Of a stretch of 64,000 bases of DNA, positions 14,201 through 22,290 are shown in pieces; the first letter of the stretch is position 1; the number at the start of each line of letters is the position of its first letter. The stretch comes from Lytechinus pictus. Its lineage: Eukaryota > Echinodermata > Echinoidea > Temnopleuroida > Toxopneustidae. The notes below the pieces were generated by a model. The model was not told the origin of the DNA. It saw only the letters and a list, made by a program, of their open reading frames with translations, and did not search any database. Location: the NCBI RefSeq assembly GCF_037042905.1, contig NC_087253.1, positions 14,751,501 to 14,815,500 on the forward strand, given 5' to 3'. The translations under genes and the position numbers were made by a program.

Positions 14201-17200
14201 TAATTAACTTTCAAAGCTTTTTCATCTCTTCCTTTGTTTTCTTTTTCACAGCTGAATGAACTGAATGAGCGAGTTGATGTTGTAAAGACTCCCAAGTAAG
14301 TGACCATGCTCATGGTGGTGGTGATGATGATGATGATGGTGGTGGTGATGATAGTGATGATGGTGGTGATGATGATGCAATTGGTTGTGATGATGATGAT
14401 GATGGTGGTGATGAAGGTGGTGATGATGATGATGGTGGTGATGAAGATGGTGGTGATGATGATGATGATGATGGTGGTGATGAAGATGGTGGTGGTGATA
14501 ATGATGATGATGATCTTGATGGTGGTGGTAGTGGTTGTGATGATGATGATGATGGTGGTGGTGGTGCTTTTAGTGGTGATGATGCAATTGGTTGTGATGA
14601 TAATAGTGATCAATGATGATGATGATGGAGATGATGAACATGATGACGATAATGATGAGGATAAGAGTGATGATGATGATGATGGTGGTGGTAGTGGTGA
14701 TGATGATGATGATGCAATTGATGATGATGCTTTCTAAAATGATAATGATCAATGATGAAGATAATAGTAAGATGATTTTAACCAAAATAAGAGGAAGATA
14801 TGTGTAGATGAAGAAGATGTAGAATTTAAGAAAGAGGAGGAGGGGGGCAATAAGAAGAGGAAAAGATGGATGTTGAGGAGATCTGGGGCCTGTTTAAAAA
14901 AACTTGTTATAATATCAAATTTGCAATGATAGTTAAAGCTACTGAAATCCTTTAATCTGGTTGGCTTATTGTAAATTTGTGATAGAAATTTGTGCTTTTG
15001 TTATGATAACAAGTCTTTATGAAATGGGATCCTCATTTTGTATACAAAGAACACACATGTATCATCTTGTGTTAAAATACAAGAAATGTACATTGTAATA
15101 CAAGCTTTATAGATTTAAGCAAAGATGATTTTATTAACTTTTTTGTTTCAGGTCTTCACCTGTTGTGAGCACTGGAATGTAAGTATTCCTCGTTGAAGGA
15201 CAAGAAATAATGACAAGTGAAATTGATTTGAATGGGCGTGATTATAATAATAATAATAATAATAACAGTATATTTACCCAGGGTAGCCACTTCAGTTCTC
15301 CCAGCGGGCCCTGCTATTATTATTATTACCCGGCTAAGCTAGGCTACCTATTCAGGTGCACACAGCCTTTTTGAGGAATTACTTCCTACCGGTACCCATT
15401 TACCTCACCTGGGTCGAGTGCAGCACAGTGTGGATAAATTCCTTGTTGAAGGAAATTACGCCATTGCTGGGATTCGAACCCACAATTTACATACTCGCTC
15501 CAAGGTTGCTAAAACAGTGTTTGAGCATTATGGAGTTTGTTTTGCTCTTGTGATGGTTACATATCGCATAATGTATTGCTGTTCAGGAATTCTTTACCAC
15601 TAACTCTACTCAGAGCAAAGTATTTAGAACTGCAATATTACATGTATAAATACATCAGCTTAGAAATTTGCATATTTTCCACAAGACTCGAGTACCAAAG
15701 ATTTGTTAAACCATACAAACTGCTAAATGCTCATACCAAACATCTAATATCAAATGGAGTTTTTGTATTTGTACTAAAGTACACTGTACTATATCAAATG
15801 ATATCTTAATTGACAAGCCTTGAATAATGCTGCCTATATTATAGTGCCTTCATAATTGATATTAAAGATAAATTCCAGTTGTAAGAAAAATTGAAATGAG
15901 TCCAGAATCCAATTTACATGAATAAAGTGTACCAAAGAATTCTGGAAGCAATTGTGTAATTGCTGAGAAATTAGCAAAATAAGCATGAGATATGAGTCAA
16001 ACGGGTATTTTTCAAAGCAATCATGTACACTGTCCCACGTATTCTTATCTGTGTTGGCTATCTACAGTGTGATTGTTTTTCAGCTTTTTATAGATTTTAT
16101 GATTTCACAAAGTTCAGTTTACGTAACTGTACCAGATCTAGATCTATGATTGTTATAGTGACAATTTTGGTTTTACAGACTTTCTTGTGATATTAGTGTT
16201 TACTGCAACTATTTTCAATAATCTTTGATATCATTTTATGCTGTGTGTCACTGTGTTTTTCTCCCCAGTGTGAGTAAGTTTAAAGACGGAGGAGCGTGGT
16301 CCCCAAAGAAACAGGTGAGTTAATCCCACTATACCACAATGCAGGGTAAAATTAAACAGGGACTCAGGGCGATTCTGCTCCCAAAACGCTCAAAAACAGC
16401 CCTGGAAAGTCCCCATTCATTGCAATGTTAAAGCTTATCCACTTTTGCAGATTTAGGCAATTTGTTGTGAAAAGTAGTCCCTGAAATAAATTTTTGGTCT
16501 GTCACAACATTTTTAATAGTGTTATCTCTAGACCTAAACTCCCTTATGACATCCCTGCATCCTTACCTACATGTATGATGCTAGATTTTGATATGTATTC
16601 TTTATAAATTCACATATACAATGATGAATAATTAATTACAATCTTAACAACAGTCATTCAACATATATTTGCCAAGAAAAAATGGTTTTCAGTATGCCTT
16701 CAGCTGTTAATATTTTTTTATGGAGATAAAATTTTTAAGACCAAAATTTGCAATACATTTTTTACTATTTTGTCAAAGTGTATAATGTATGAAGACAATT
16801 ATTATGTACATAGCCCTATAACAAGCGATGTATTGTATTCTGAGTTCGTTGCCCCTTTAAAGGAACAGTCTTGTCCATTTCCAAGGGGAATTTGGCACTA
16901 CCTGGATCCTTTCCCTGTACAGCAGACATTATGCGATTACACTGGGAAGTCCACCCATTGCCTTTATGGTAAAGTGTCATTCGCTCACTTCCACTGGCCC
17001 AACAGTTGCCTAAGATTAAGCAAGCTTGATGGCAGAATTTTCACTGGTACAAGTTTGTTTCCCCAAAGAAATCACTATTACAGTTGTTTGCAATGTTTGC
17101 CACTAAGTTAAGGGTCAACACAAAATAATCAAATTCCCATGAAAGCTGACACCCGTATAATTTCAACCCTATCTAGGCCGGACAGGGGGGGGGGGGGCTT

Positions 17201-20200
17201 GACATTTCACACAATATTTTCAGAATGCGAAAAAGCTCTTGTTTGTGACTTTATTCCTTCAAGTCTCCCACATATTTTTAGTCCCTAGGAACCCCTCCTT
17301 GAGATCTCGACTGTTGACTTTGAACGTCCCCCCCCCTCGCCATATGACCTCCCACAATACCCTGGCCTAGATAGGGATAACAGTTAACGTCTGCTCTTCT
17401 TGTTATTTCAGAACGAGACTGGTAAACCGTTCAAACCCAAGGAGCTTGGTGGCATCGCCTCTGAGGGCGGGGTGCGAGGGCGCTTGGCCATGTTCTCTGG
17501 GGGAGGAGACACCACAGACTCACCCCCTAAGGTAAGCCAATTTTCCAGTGCATTATATTATACACACAGTGTACCTTTGGAACAGTTCTAGGTAAGCTAA
17601 TCATCCAGTGTACAAATAATGCACAGCAAGGGCATTAGTAAGAATTATCCACATGGTGTACCTTTGAAACAGTTCTAGCTAAGCTACTATTCCAGTGTAA
17701 AATAATACACAGCAAGGGCATTAGTAAGGATTATACACACAGTGTACCTTTGAAACAGTTTTAGCTAAGCTAGTATTCCAGTGTAAAATAATACACAGCA
17801 AGGGCATTAGTAAGAATTATACATGTACGCACTGTGTACCTTTGGAATAGTTCTAGCTAAGCTAGTATTCCAGTGTAAAATAATACACAGCAAGGGCATT
17901 AGTAAGAATTATACACACAGTGTACTGTACCTTTGGAACAGTTCTAGCTAAGCTACTATTCCAGTGTAAAATAATACACAGCAAGGGCATTAGTAAGAAT
18001 TATACACACAGTGTACCTTTGGAACAGTTCTAGCTAAGCTACTATTCCAGTGTAAAATAATACACAGCAAGGGCATTAGTAAGAATTATGCACACAGTGT
18101 ACCTTTGAAACAGTTCTAGCTAAGCTAGTATTCCAGTGTAAAATAATACACAGCAAGGGCATTAGTAAGAATTATGCACATGGTGTACCTTTGGAACAGT
18201 TCTAGCTAAGCTACTATTCCAGTGTAAAATGATACACAGCAAGGGCATTAGTAAGAATTATACACACAGTGTACCTTTGGAACAGTTCTAGGTAAGCTAA
18301 TCATCCAGTGTACAAATAATGCACAGCAAGGGCATTAGTAAGAATTATCCACACGGTGTACCTTTGAAACAGTTCTAGCTAAGCTACTATTCCAGTGTAA
18401 AATAATACACAGCAAGGGCATTAGTAAGGATTATACACACAGTGTACCTTTGAAACAGTTTTAGCTAAGCTAGTATTCCAGTGTAAAATAATACACAGCA
18501 AGGGCATTAGTAAGAATTATACATGTACGCACTGTGTACCTTTGGAATAGTTCTAGCTAAGCTAGTATTCCAGTGTAAAATAATACACAGCAAGGGCATT
18601 AGTAAGAATTATACACACAGTGTACTGTACCTTTGGAACAGTTCTAGCTAAGCTACTATTCCAGTGTAAAATAATACACAGCAAGGGCATTAGTAAGAAT
18701 TATGCACATGGTGTACCTTTGGAACAGTTCTAGCTAAGCTACTATTCCAGTGTAAAATAATACACAGCAAGGGCATTAGTAAGAATTATGCACATGGTGT
18801 ACCTTTGGAACAGTTCTAGCTAAGCTACTATTCCAGTGTAAAATAATACACAGCAAGGGCATTAGTAAGAATTATACACACAGTGTACCTTTGGAACAGT
18901 TCTAGCTAAGCTACTATTCCAGTGCAAAATAATACACAGCAAGGGCATTAGTAAGGATTATACACAAAGTGTACCTTTGGAACAGTTCTAGCTAAGCTAA
19001 TATTCCAGTGTAAAATAATACACAGCAAGGGCATTAGTAAGAATTATGCACACGGTGTACCTTTGGAATAGTTCTAGCTAAGCTAATATTCCAGTGTAAA
19101 ATAATACACAGCAAGGACATTAGCAAGAATTATGCACACGGTCTACCTTTAGAAAGCTTCCAGCTATGCCTCTGGCATTTAGGCTGTTTCAAAGATAGCC
19201 AAGTGTCGGTAATTATTCAAATGCCTAAGCGAAGTGATGTGTATTATATTTTTATATTAAAGATAGCGATATTGATCCCACTTATTTGGTAAACCATCAT
19301 TCTGTCAAAACAATGACTGTGTGTAATCGAGTTTTACAGAGGTGTATCAATCAGATATGATTATTTACGTCTGGGACCAATCTTTAACATCACTATCCAA
19401 AACACATAACCAGGGTTCGAACCTCTGCATCAATTGTAAATTCCCCACGTAGCTTGGATTACAGGCGCATGCCTCATCACCCAGTTGACTGGTTAATAGA
19501 ACTAGCTATTAGTACCAGTCATTCGCAAATTTGCCTGGTCGTAAATATAAATGATGGGTCACGTGACAGATTTCAGCCAATCATGTGATTAGGATCCATG
19601 TCACCATCTTGTAAATCTTAAGCCGGGGTCATAATAATAAATTTTGAAATTTGCCTCAAAATCAATTTCTAGATAGATGGCGCTATATAAATGCCTATTA
19701 TTATTATAGTGTAATTATACTGCCCTACTTTATAAAAGGAAGCAAGGTATTATTTCCCATTTACAAGCAAAATGAGTCTCTGATTTTCATATATGACAAT
19801 ATATTAGCATTATAGTTAACTAGCCATATCTCTTAGCAGCTAGATTATAGTGTCTTTTGATACTAAGTTTTCCCCTTTGAAGAAATTTATTTGTAAAGAT
19901 ATAAACTCGTTCAATTAAGAAAATACCACCTGGGGTCCGTAACTCAAAGCTTAGCAATCATCGTAGAAAATGTTTTTATGATTGATTGCATTGACTACAA
20001 TGTACAATCAAGCGTACGATTAATCGCTATTACCTTTATGTTACGGGATCCTGAATATGTCAATGTTTTACATGTGTGATGTATCATATTTTTATTTTAC
20101 TCTTTGCCCTATCACTCTTGATTTTTGATCAATTTTTGTTTTTCTATGTTCATATTTTCTATTAGAAATCTGCACCAGCAAAAATCAACATCTACAAGTA

Positions 20201-20201
20201 A
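2711..20201 (+). CDS. Troponin T-like gene with two tandem TnT modules (14 exons, 5' partial)
   Basis: Exons 2711-2830, 4111-4332, 5512-5555, 6462-6494, 9551-9596, 11420-11524, 12420-12539, 12857-13048, 13746-13937, 14252-14295, 15152-15178, 16269-16314, 17412-17531 and 20166-20201 splice in a consistent frame to 448 residues ending at TAA. Troponin T anchors the troponin complex to tropomyosin on muscle thin filaments. Two regions match the conserved TnT core: charged helix, then ERLREIAEIL...YDLEQRKERQEYD, then LNEMNARI, and again VELRNFANDL...FDLNEQKKKNEYY, then LNELNERV. Module 2 also has RNMM before the core and GGAW after it, resembling the vertebrate SNMM and GGRW landmarks. Highly charged K/E/R helices suit a coiled coil. 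No start codon is seen, so exons lie upstream or were missed. The TnT family call rests on remembered family features; the two-module layout is read directly. Confidence 0.85.
3083..3222. repeat. (CTT)n / (ATT)n / (ATC)n microsatellite
   Basis: Pyrimidine-rich CTT/CTC run passing into ATT and ATC repeats in the intron between exons A and B. Confidence 0.8.
3522..3972. mobile_element. Inverted-repeat element with GCCGATT motifs
   Basis: Left end TACCGTGTTTACACTT, right end AAGTGTAAACACGGTA: perfect 16 bp inverted termini flanking a 450 bp element full of AAAGCCGATTC / GAATCGGCTTT and GTTTACACG motifs. No transposase; a MITE. Confidence 0.75.
4111..4332 (+). CDS. Troponin T-like exon B, module 1 core
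   Basis: TTTCCAG acceptor and GTGAGT donor; 74 codons, phase 0. Contains EERLREIAEILHAKL and IYDLEQRKERQEYD, the region equivalent to the vertebrate TnT segment preceding the troponin I and C binding coiled coil. The reading frame runs on into the intron as a longer open frame, which is not coding. Confidence 0.88.
4385..4917. mobile_element. 'TTGCCAAC' inverted-repeat element with nested SINE fragment
   Basis: Left AGCTGCCAACC, right GGTTGGCAGGTC. Related copies are at 10764-11168 and 54171-54378. A SINE 3' fragment (4485-4595) lies inside, so the SINE arrived later. Confidence 0.5.
4485..4595 (-). mobile_element. SINE 3' fragment, - orientation
   Basis: AAT repeat tail followed by 'tatatttacccaggga', 'ttctcccagcgggccctgct' and 'attaccccggctttagc', shared with copies at 15245, 25956 and 52961. 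Confidence 0.65.
4905..5270. repeat. (AGT)n / (AGC)n microsatellite
   Basis: About 340 bp of AGT and AGC triplets with occasional CTT and AGA interruptions, in the intron before exon C. The long serine, valine, threonine and alanine open frames here are repeat artefacts. Confidence 0.92.
5512..5555 (+). CDS. Troponin T-like exon C, module 1
   Basis: 44 nt with TTGACAG acceptor and GTAAGT donor, encoding LNEMNARIKDLVKH plus two bases. Same length and phase as exon J of module 2 (LNELNERV). Corresponds to the end of the TnT coiled-coil core. Confidence 0.87.
5723..5902. mobile_element. MITE family A, decayed
   Basis: 'ccgtttcataaagcagttcgtaag' followed by 'tttaagaaccactggtgatcctttctt'; the right arm is degenerate ('gtcgttcataaggtcactcgtaac'). 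Better copies: 25696-25875, 26222-26970, 41862-42033. Confidence 0.6.
5918..6052. mobile_element. MITE family B
   Basis: Left 'gggtcccgtagcacaaaggttagcgattaatcg', right 'cattgctaagctttgtcttacgggccac'. Same family at 19932-20052, 33535-33655, 33664-33827, 34552-34668 and 51470-51600. Confidence 0.6.
6280..6375. repeat. (ATT)n/(ATC)n microsatellite
   Basis: ATT triplets with ATC interruptions in the intron between exons C and D. Confidence 0.8.
6462..6494 (+). CDS. Troponin T-like exon D, small linker exon of module 1
   Basis: 33 nt, split codons at both ends, AAATAG acceptor and GTAAGT donor; reads TVNVVPTVDQ. Its counterpart is the 27 nt exon K (SSPVVSTG). Too short to stand alone; supported by phase agreement with both neighbours and by the matching exon in module 2. 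Confidence 0.75.
7593..7748. mobile_element. Palindromic MITE ('ttgcataaaac')
   Basis: GCCTGTTGCATAAAACT at the left and AGTTTTATGCAACAGGC at the right, with inner TTTACCTGAG / CTCAGGTAAA arms. About 155 bp. Confidence 0.75.
8484..8623. mobile_element. Palindromic MITE, 140 bp
   Basis: AATATTGACTGGC ... GCCAGTCAATATT, with inner arms CATCAAATATGTCGCCC / GGGCGACATATTTGATG. Contained in two overlapping spurious open frames. Confidence 0.75.
9340..9540. repeat. Degenerate ATATGATTTG tandem repeat next to exon E acceptor
   Basis: Imperfect 9-11 bp units (TATGATTTG, TTTGATTTG) over about 200 bp, ending some ten bases before exon E. It supplies the T-rich tract ahead of that acceptor. Confidence 0.7.
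9551..9596 (+). CDS. Troponin T-like exon E, module 1 C-terminal tail
   Basis: 46 nt, AACTAG acceptor and GTATTT donor; reads RVSMLKEKGFSFDDK. Same length and phase as exon L (VSKFKDGGAWSPKKQ), but the GGAW motif of module 2 is replaced by KGFSF. Confidence 0.8.
10068..10253. mobile_element. Near-perfect 186 bp palindrome
   Basis: GTAGGGGAGATCGGGGTTAG left and CTAACCCCGATATCCCCTAC right; the arms pair almost to the centre (ATAAATTTATTTTACAGGCG on the right). Strong hairpin potential; a MITE. Confidence 0.8.
10290..10604. mobile_element. MITE family F interrupted by MITE family E
   Basis: Left 'taataaagacttgttgtaatcac' and right 'ataataagttttatgaaatgggtcc' are arms of the element seen intact at 14885-15032. 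A second palindrome (10349-10509) sits between them. Confidence 0.6.
10349..10509. mobile_element. MITE family E, nested
   Basis: GGGAGTGTTTCAT ... ATGAAACGCTCCC termini with GACAAGTTGTCAGATCTGAC-type inner repeats. A relative is at 33137-33302. Confidence 0.68.
10764..11168. mobile_element. 'TTGCCAAC' inverted-repeat element
   Basis: Left CAGACATGCCAAC, right GTTGGCAGGTCTG, interior T-rich with a variable fragment. Same termini type as 4385-4917 and 54171-54378. Confidence 0.55.
11420..11524 (+). CDS. Troponin T-like exon F, inter-module linker
   Basis: GGCAG acceptor and GTAAGG donor; 35 codons in phase 0 beginning AAKQKQNVDLKASLPSSG and ending LQDNLKKDA. Charged and probably helical at the end. 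No equivalent is seen in single-module troponin T that I can recall. Confidence 0.82.
11548..11950 (+). repeat. Family X dispersed repeat, copy 1
   Basis: Four copies in the window share, in order, 'aaattccagtt', 'agaatccaataa', 'gtgtaattgctaagaaat', 'tgtgttggtgat', 'atttcacagagttag' and 'gatttagatc'. Copies: here, 15862-16215, 54841-55213 (+) and 45940-46285 (-). No open frame; about 350-400 bp. Confidence 0.7.
12075..12375 (+). pseudogene. Two decayed copies of troponin exon G
   Basis: 12309-12370 reads 'gaagaaagagccaatcaagtag' then 'acagttctacataacagctgagag', matching exon G's 'aagaaagagccgatcaagct' and 'acagttctgcagaacaactgagag' but with an in-frame TAG. A second, broken match lies at 12080-12100 and 12228-12258 ('cttgaacaactgtgagagga'). 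Probably non-functional tandem duplicates of the exon. Confidence 0.6.
12420..12539 (+). CDS. Troponin T-like exon G, start of module 2
   Basis: TTTTCAG acceptor, GTTAGT donor, 40 codons in phase 0: EIPDKTAKKEPIKLTYSS then a charged helix QLREDLEESKREAEKF. Two decayed copies of this exon lie just upstream at 12075-12375. Confidence 0.84.
12857..13048 (+). CDS. Troponin T-like exon H, module 2 charged helix
   Basis: TTTTTAG acceptor and GTGAGT donor, 64 codons in phase 0. Almost pure K/E/R helix, ending RNMMSPSGAPINIS. RNMM followed by a small glycine/serine segment resembles the SNMMHFGG landmark of vertebrate TnT. The following intron starts directly with a 600 bp polypyrimidine tract. Confidence 0.87.
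13049..13640. repeat. Polypyrimidine (CCTTCCCCTCC)n tract with internal minisatellite
   Basis: Almost 600 bp of C and T only on the + strand, starting at exon H's donor. 'cccctccaaatccttt' recurs at about 13245, 13396, 13478 and 13573, showing higher-order units. Long open frames on both strands are artefacts. Confidence 0.9.
13746..13937 (+). CDS. Troponin T-like exon I, module 2 core
   Basis: CTTGTAG acceptor and GTAAGT donor, 64 codons in phase 0. Contains VELRNFANDLYNRL and VFDLNEQKKKNEYY, parallel to exon B. A serine/threonine-rich stretch (TMTISSTTTE) precedes the core. Confidence 0.87.
14252..14295 (+). CDS. Troponin T-like exon J, module 2
   Basis: 44 nt, TTCACAG acceptor, GTAAGT donor; LNELNERVDVVKTP plus two bases. 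Exon length and phase equal those of exon C. A long GATGRT microsatellite begins right after the donor. Confidence 0.86.
14296..14780. repeat. GATGATG / GGTGGTGAT microsatellite
   Basis: About 480 bp of GAT and GGT triplets immediately after exon J's donor; 'gatgatgcaattg' recurs three times, suggesting block duplication. Confidence 0.9.
14885..15032. mobile_element. MITE family F
   Basis: 'ggggcctgttt..aaaacttgttataat' at the left and 'ttatgataacaagtctttatgaaatggg' at the right; imperfect palindrome of about 148 bp. Confidence 0.62.
15152..15178 (+). CDS. Troponin T-like exon K, 27 nt micro-exon
   Basis: TTTCAG acceptor and GTAAGT donor; split codons at both ends, central codons SSPVVSTG. 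Parallels exon D. Phase fits J and L exactly. Confidence 0.72.
15245..15500 (-). mobile_element. SINE, - orientation
   Basis: AAT tail, 'tatatttacccagggtagcc', 'ctcccagcgggccctgct', 'acccatttacctcacctggg', 'gagtgcagcacagtgtgg', then 'gctgggattcgaaccc', a B box in reverse. The tRNA head is truncated after the B box. Confidence 0.72.
15862..16215 (+). repeat. Family X dispersed repeat, copy 2
   Basis: Shares 'ataaattccagttgt', 'aattgtgtaattgctgagaaat', 'atttcacaaagttcagtt' and 'agatctagatct' with the other copies. Sits just before exon L. Confidence 0.7.
16269..16314 (+). CDS. Troponin T-like exon L with GGAW motif
   Basis: 46 nt, CCCCAG acceptor, GTGAGT donor; VSKFKDGGAWSPKKQ. The basic stretch with glycine-glycine-x-tryptophan resembles the C-terminal GGRWK of vertebrate TnT. 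Confidence 0.84.
16352..16450. repeat. Short dispersed repeat, second copy
   Basis: Counterpart of 2160-2275. Confidence 0.45.
17166..17380. mobile_element. Inverted-repeat element 'CCTATCTAGGCC'
   Basis: CCCTATCTAGGCC left and GGCCTAGATAGGG right, with poly-G and poly-C inner segments. About 215 bp, ending about 35 bp before exon M. Confidence 0.6.
17412..17531 (+). CDS. Troponin T-like exon M, C-terminal extension
   Basis: TTTCAG acceptor and GTAAGC donor; 40 codons in phase 0: NETGKPFKPKELGG, then a glycine-rich GRLAMFSGGG segment, ending SPPK. This extension after the GGAW motif is not part of vertebrate TnT. Its splice donor is the start of an 88 bp minisatellite. Confidence 0.84.
17532..19155. 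repeat. 88 bp minisatellite, about 18 units, starting at exon M's splice donor
   Basis: 'cagcaagggcattag' (or one-base variants) occurs 18 times at about 88 bp spacing. Each unit contains 'gtgtacctttgg', 'acagttctagctaagct', 'attccagtgtaaaataata'. The array begins at the donor itself. Units around 17591 and 18291 keep 'aggtaagct' whereas most read 'agctaagct'. The two lie 700 bp apart within matching blocks, so an 8-unit block was duplicated. Confidence 0.93.
19156..20165. other. Rest of last troponin intron
   Basis: Contains a short retroelement tail near 19665-19710 ('tagatggcgctatataaatg' followed by ATT repeats) and MITE family B at 19932-20052. No other signal seen. Confidence 0.5.
19932..20052. 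mobile_element. MITE family B
   Basis: 'ggggtccgtaactcaaagcttagcaat' left; 'gattaatcgct...ttatgttacgggatcc' right. Confidence 0.6.
20166..20201 (+). CDS. Troponin T-like exon N, terminal exon
   Basis: TATTAG acceptor; reads KSAPAKINIYK then TAA. Phase 0 from exon M. Followed by AT-rich sequence, presumably 3' UTR; I could not fix a polyadenylation site. Confidence 0.78.
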   Translation, partial: KSAPAKINIYK

Positions 20202-21572
20202 CATGGGCAAGATGCGAAATACTTGGGAAATACTTGGAACAAGGACAAACCTAATTATTAGATCTTTTATCTTTTTATAGAAATTTGCTTTGATGTAACT
20301 ATGTATTTATCATTAATATTTATCATTCCTAGAATGCGATGTTAAGATTTAATGTGTTCCAGTTTTTCAAAAGTCTTCCCCCACAATCTTTTATTGCATA
20401 ATTGTTATTTAGAGCCTCATATTGATATTTACTATTCATAAATACCAATGTGGAGATTGGGATTTGCTTATCTTAAAATGATGAGATGAACTATTTTAAA
20501 GGGGTAATGATTTTATTGCCTTTAGTGAGTTAGCATTCTTCATGAGAATGTCATGGTATGAATTTCAATCGAATTTCAGGGGACTCTTTTAGAGTTATAT
20601 TATTACAATATCTGTGAGTATGATTCTTATTATATCCCTGACAATAACCTTCTTTTTATTTTATCACTTTTAAAAGCTTACTTTAGGTGTGTAAGCTAAA
20701 GTTAATATTGAGGTCAATAGCTGCTTTTTTTAAATGATACGAAGTGCGTTTTATAATTTTCAGAAAGGAGGATTTATTCTACATATTCTCAAAAGCAAGG
20801 CTACTTTTTTTTAGATAACAAGGGTATTTATCACATCATTGTTCAAAGTTTTAAGATATTTCGTAATTGCTAAAATCTGTTAATTTCAGGATAGTTATTC
20901 AGTATAATAACTGTTGCAAGTTGATTTTCCTCACCTAATATTATGCAGAATGTTCATTCGATATAAAGCTTGATTGATTAATGTATACAGAAAATACTGC
21001 TACTACATTTGATTAGCATTGCATATTATGTATTTATCTTCTATCCATTCTCTAATTGAAAATATATGTATAACAATCATTTCCAATTTTTGACCATTTT
21101 AGTAACAGTACTCTTTAATAAGAAGATTTAGAAATGACCAACATTGGTGCTAGCATTTTAGTTGAAACTGTACATCTACATGTATGAATATGTTACTTTC
21201 TATCATTATTGTTATAATTTCAAAATTTTAGAAACATGATATAGATTTTAGATGCTATGTGGTTTATATTCACAGTATTATTTGATTATAAATGGATATT
21301 ACTCAGAGTACATGTATTAAGAGTGACCTTGCATTGGTGCTAGTCTCTAGATGAGAATTTACTAATTCTATTTTACTTTTGTATTTTTAAAATGTAATCA
21401 TTTTATTAATTGTAGATAATGTTTGAAGGTCTACAGGGGTAAACAATGTGTAAAGTCCTTGAAGGACTGAAATACAAGTGGATAGAGATACATGTAGAAG
21501 TGAAATTGAAAGGCGAGAAAGTGGAGGTTAGGAAGTAGAATATTCTTTTCAGTCCTTAAAAGAACTGTAAAC
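20202..21572 (+). other. Probable 3' UTR and downstream flank of the troponin gene
   Basis: AT-rich, no repeat family or coding signal recognised. I could not identify a clear AATAAA, so the transcript end is unknown. Confidence 0.4.
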
Positions 21573-21846
21573 CTGGGCCCCGTCTTACAAAGAGATACGA
21601 TTGATCCAATCAATCGAAACTCTATGGAAATCCATCAGTATCATAATTTTTTCTACAGGAAAATTTGCAAAATGTCCTTCGTAAACAAAGGCAGACACAC
21701 CAAATTGTCAAGAAAACAATGAATTTATGTAATATACATATCTAGAAAACATTTTGAACAAACATGCATTTTAGATGTTGACATTGCTGGCTTTCCATAG
21801 TTACGATTGATCAGATCAATCGCAGCTCTTTGTAAGATGGGGCCCA
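21573..21846. mobile_element. MITE family I
   Basis: CTGGGCCCCGTCTTACAAAG left and CTTTGTAAGATGGGGCCCAG right; inner 'gattgatccaatcaatcg' and 'gattgatcagatcaatcg'. Other copies at 27628-27898 and 29267-29536. Confidence 0.8.
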
Positions 21847-22093
21847 GAATGGGTGGAAAGCTTGAGTAGTAGGCAGGGTGAGAGGCTTTAGTCGAAGGCT
21901 TGAGTAGGAGGCTGGTTGGATTGGAGAGATTGAGAGAGAGTCTCTTGAGTAGATGAGAGAATGGAGCTGTCGAGCAGAATCAGAAGAGAAGACTTGACGT
22001 TTCTGACAGAGTGACTGCCCATCTTCCGCCATTGTAATTATATTCATTGTTCCTTTGAAAGCAGGATATAAATGTAGTTAATGCTGCGGTAAC

Positions 22094-22290
22094 ACCAACG
22101 AAACCGACTCCAAACCGACCGATGGTATGTCATTGGTAATAACGTAATAGCTTTGATCGGTCTAGAGTCGGTTTCGTTGGTGTGACTGTAACCGAAACCG
22201 ACTCCAAACCGACCGATGGTACGTCATTGGTAATAACGTAATAGCTTTGATTGGTCTGGAGTCAGTTTGGTCTGTGTAACTGTAGCATTA
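22094..22290. repeat. Two tandem copies of a small hairpin unit
   Basis: 'gaaaccgactccaaaccgac' then 'catggtacgtcattggtaat'-like sequence and 'ggtctagagtcggtttcg' occur twice; each unit's ends are inverted repeats. About 95 bp per unit. Confidence 0.65.

Noticed and set aside
14200-14807. Methionine/valine-rich and isoleucine/threonine-rich frames
   Set aside because: GAT/GGT microsatellite in the intron after exon J.
17532-19155. Regular repeat-spacer appearance suggesting a CRISPR-like array
   Set aside because: The whole 88 bp unit is conserved with no variable spacers, and the locus is an intron of a spliced animal gene. It is a minisatellite.
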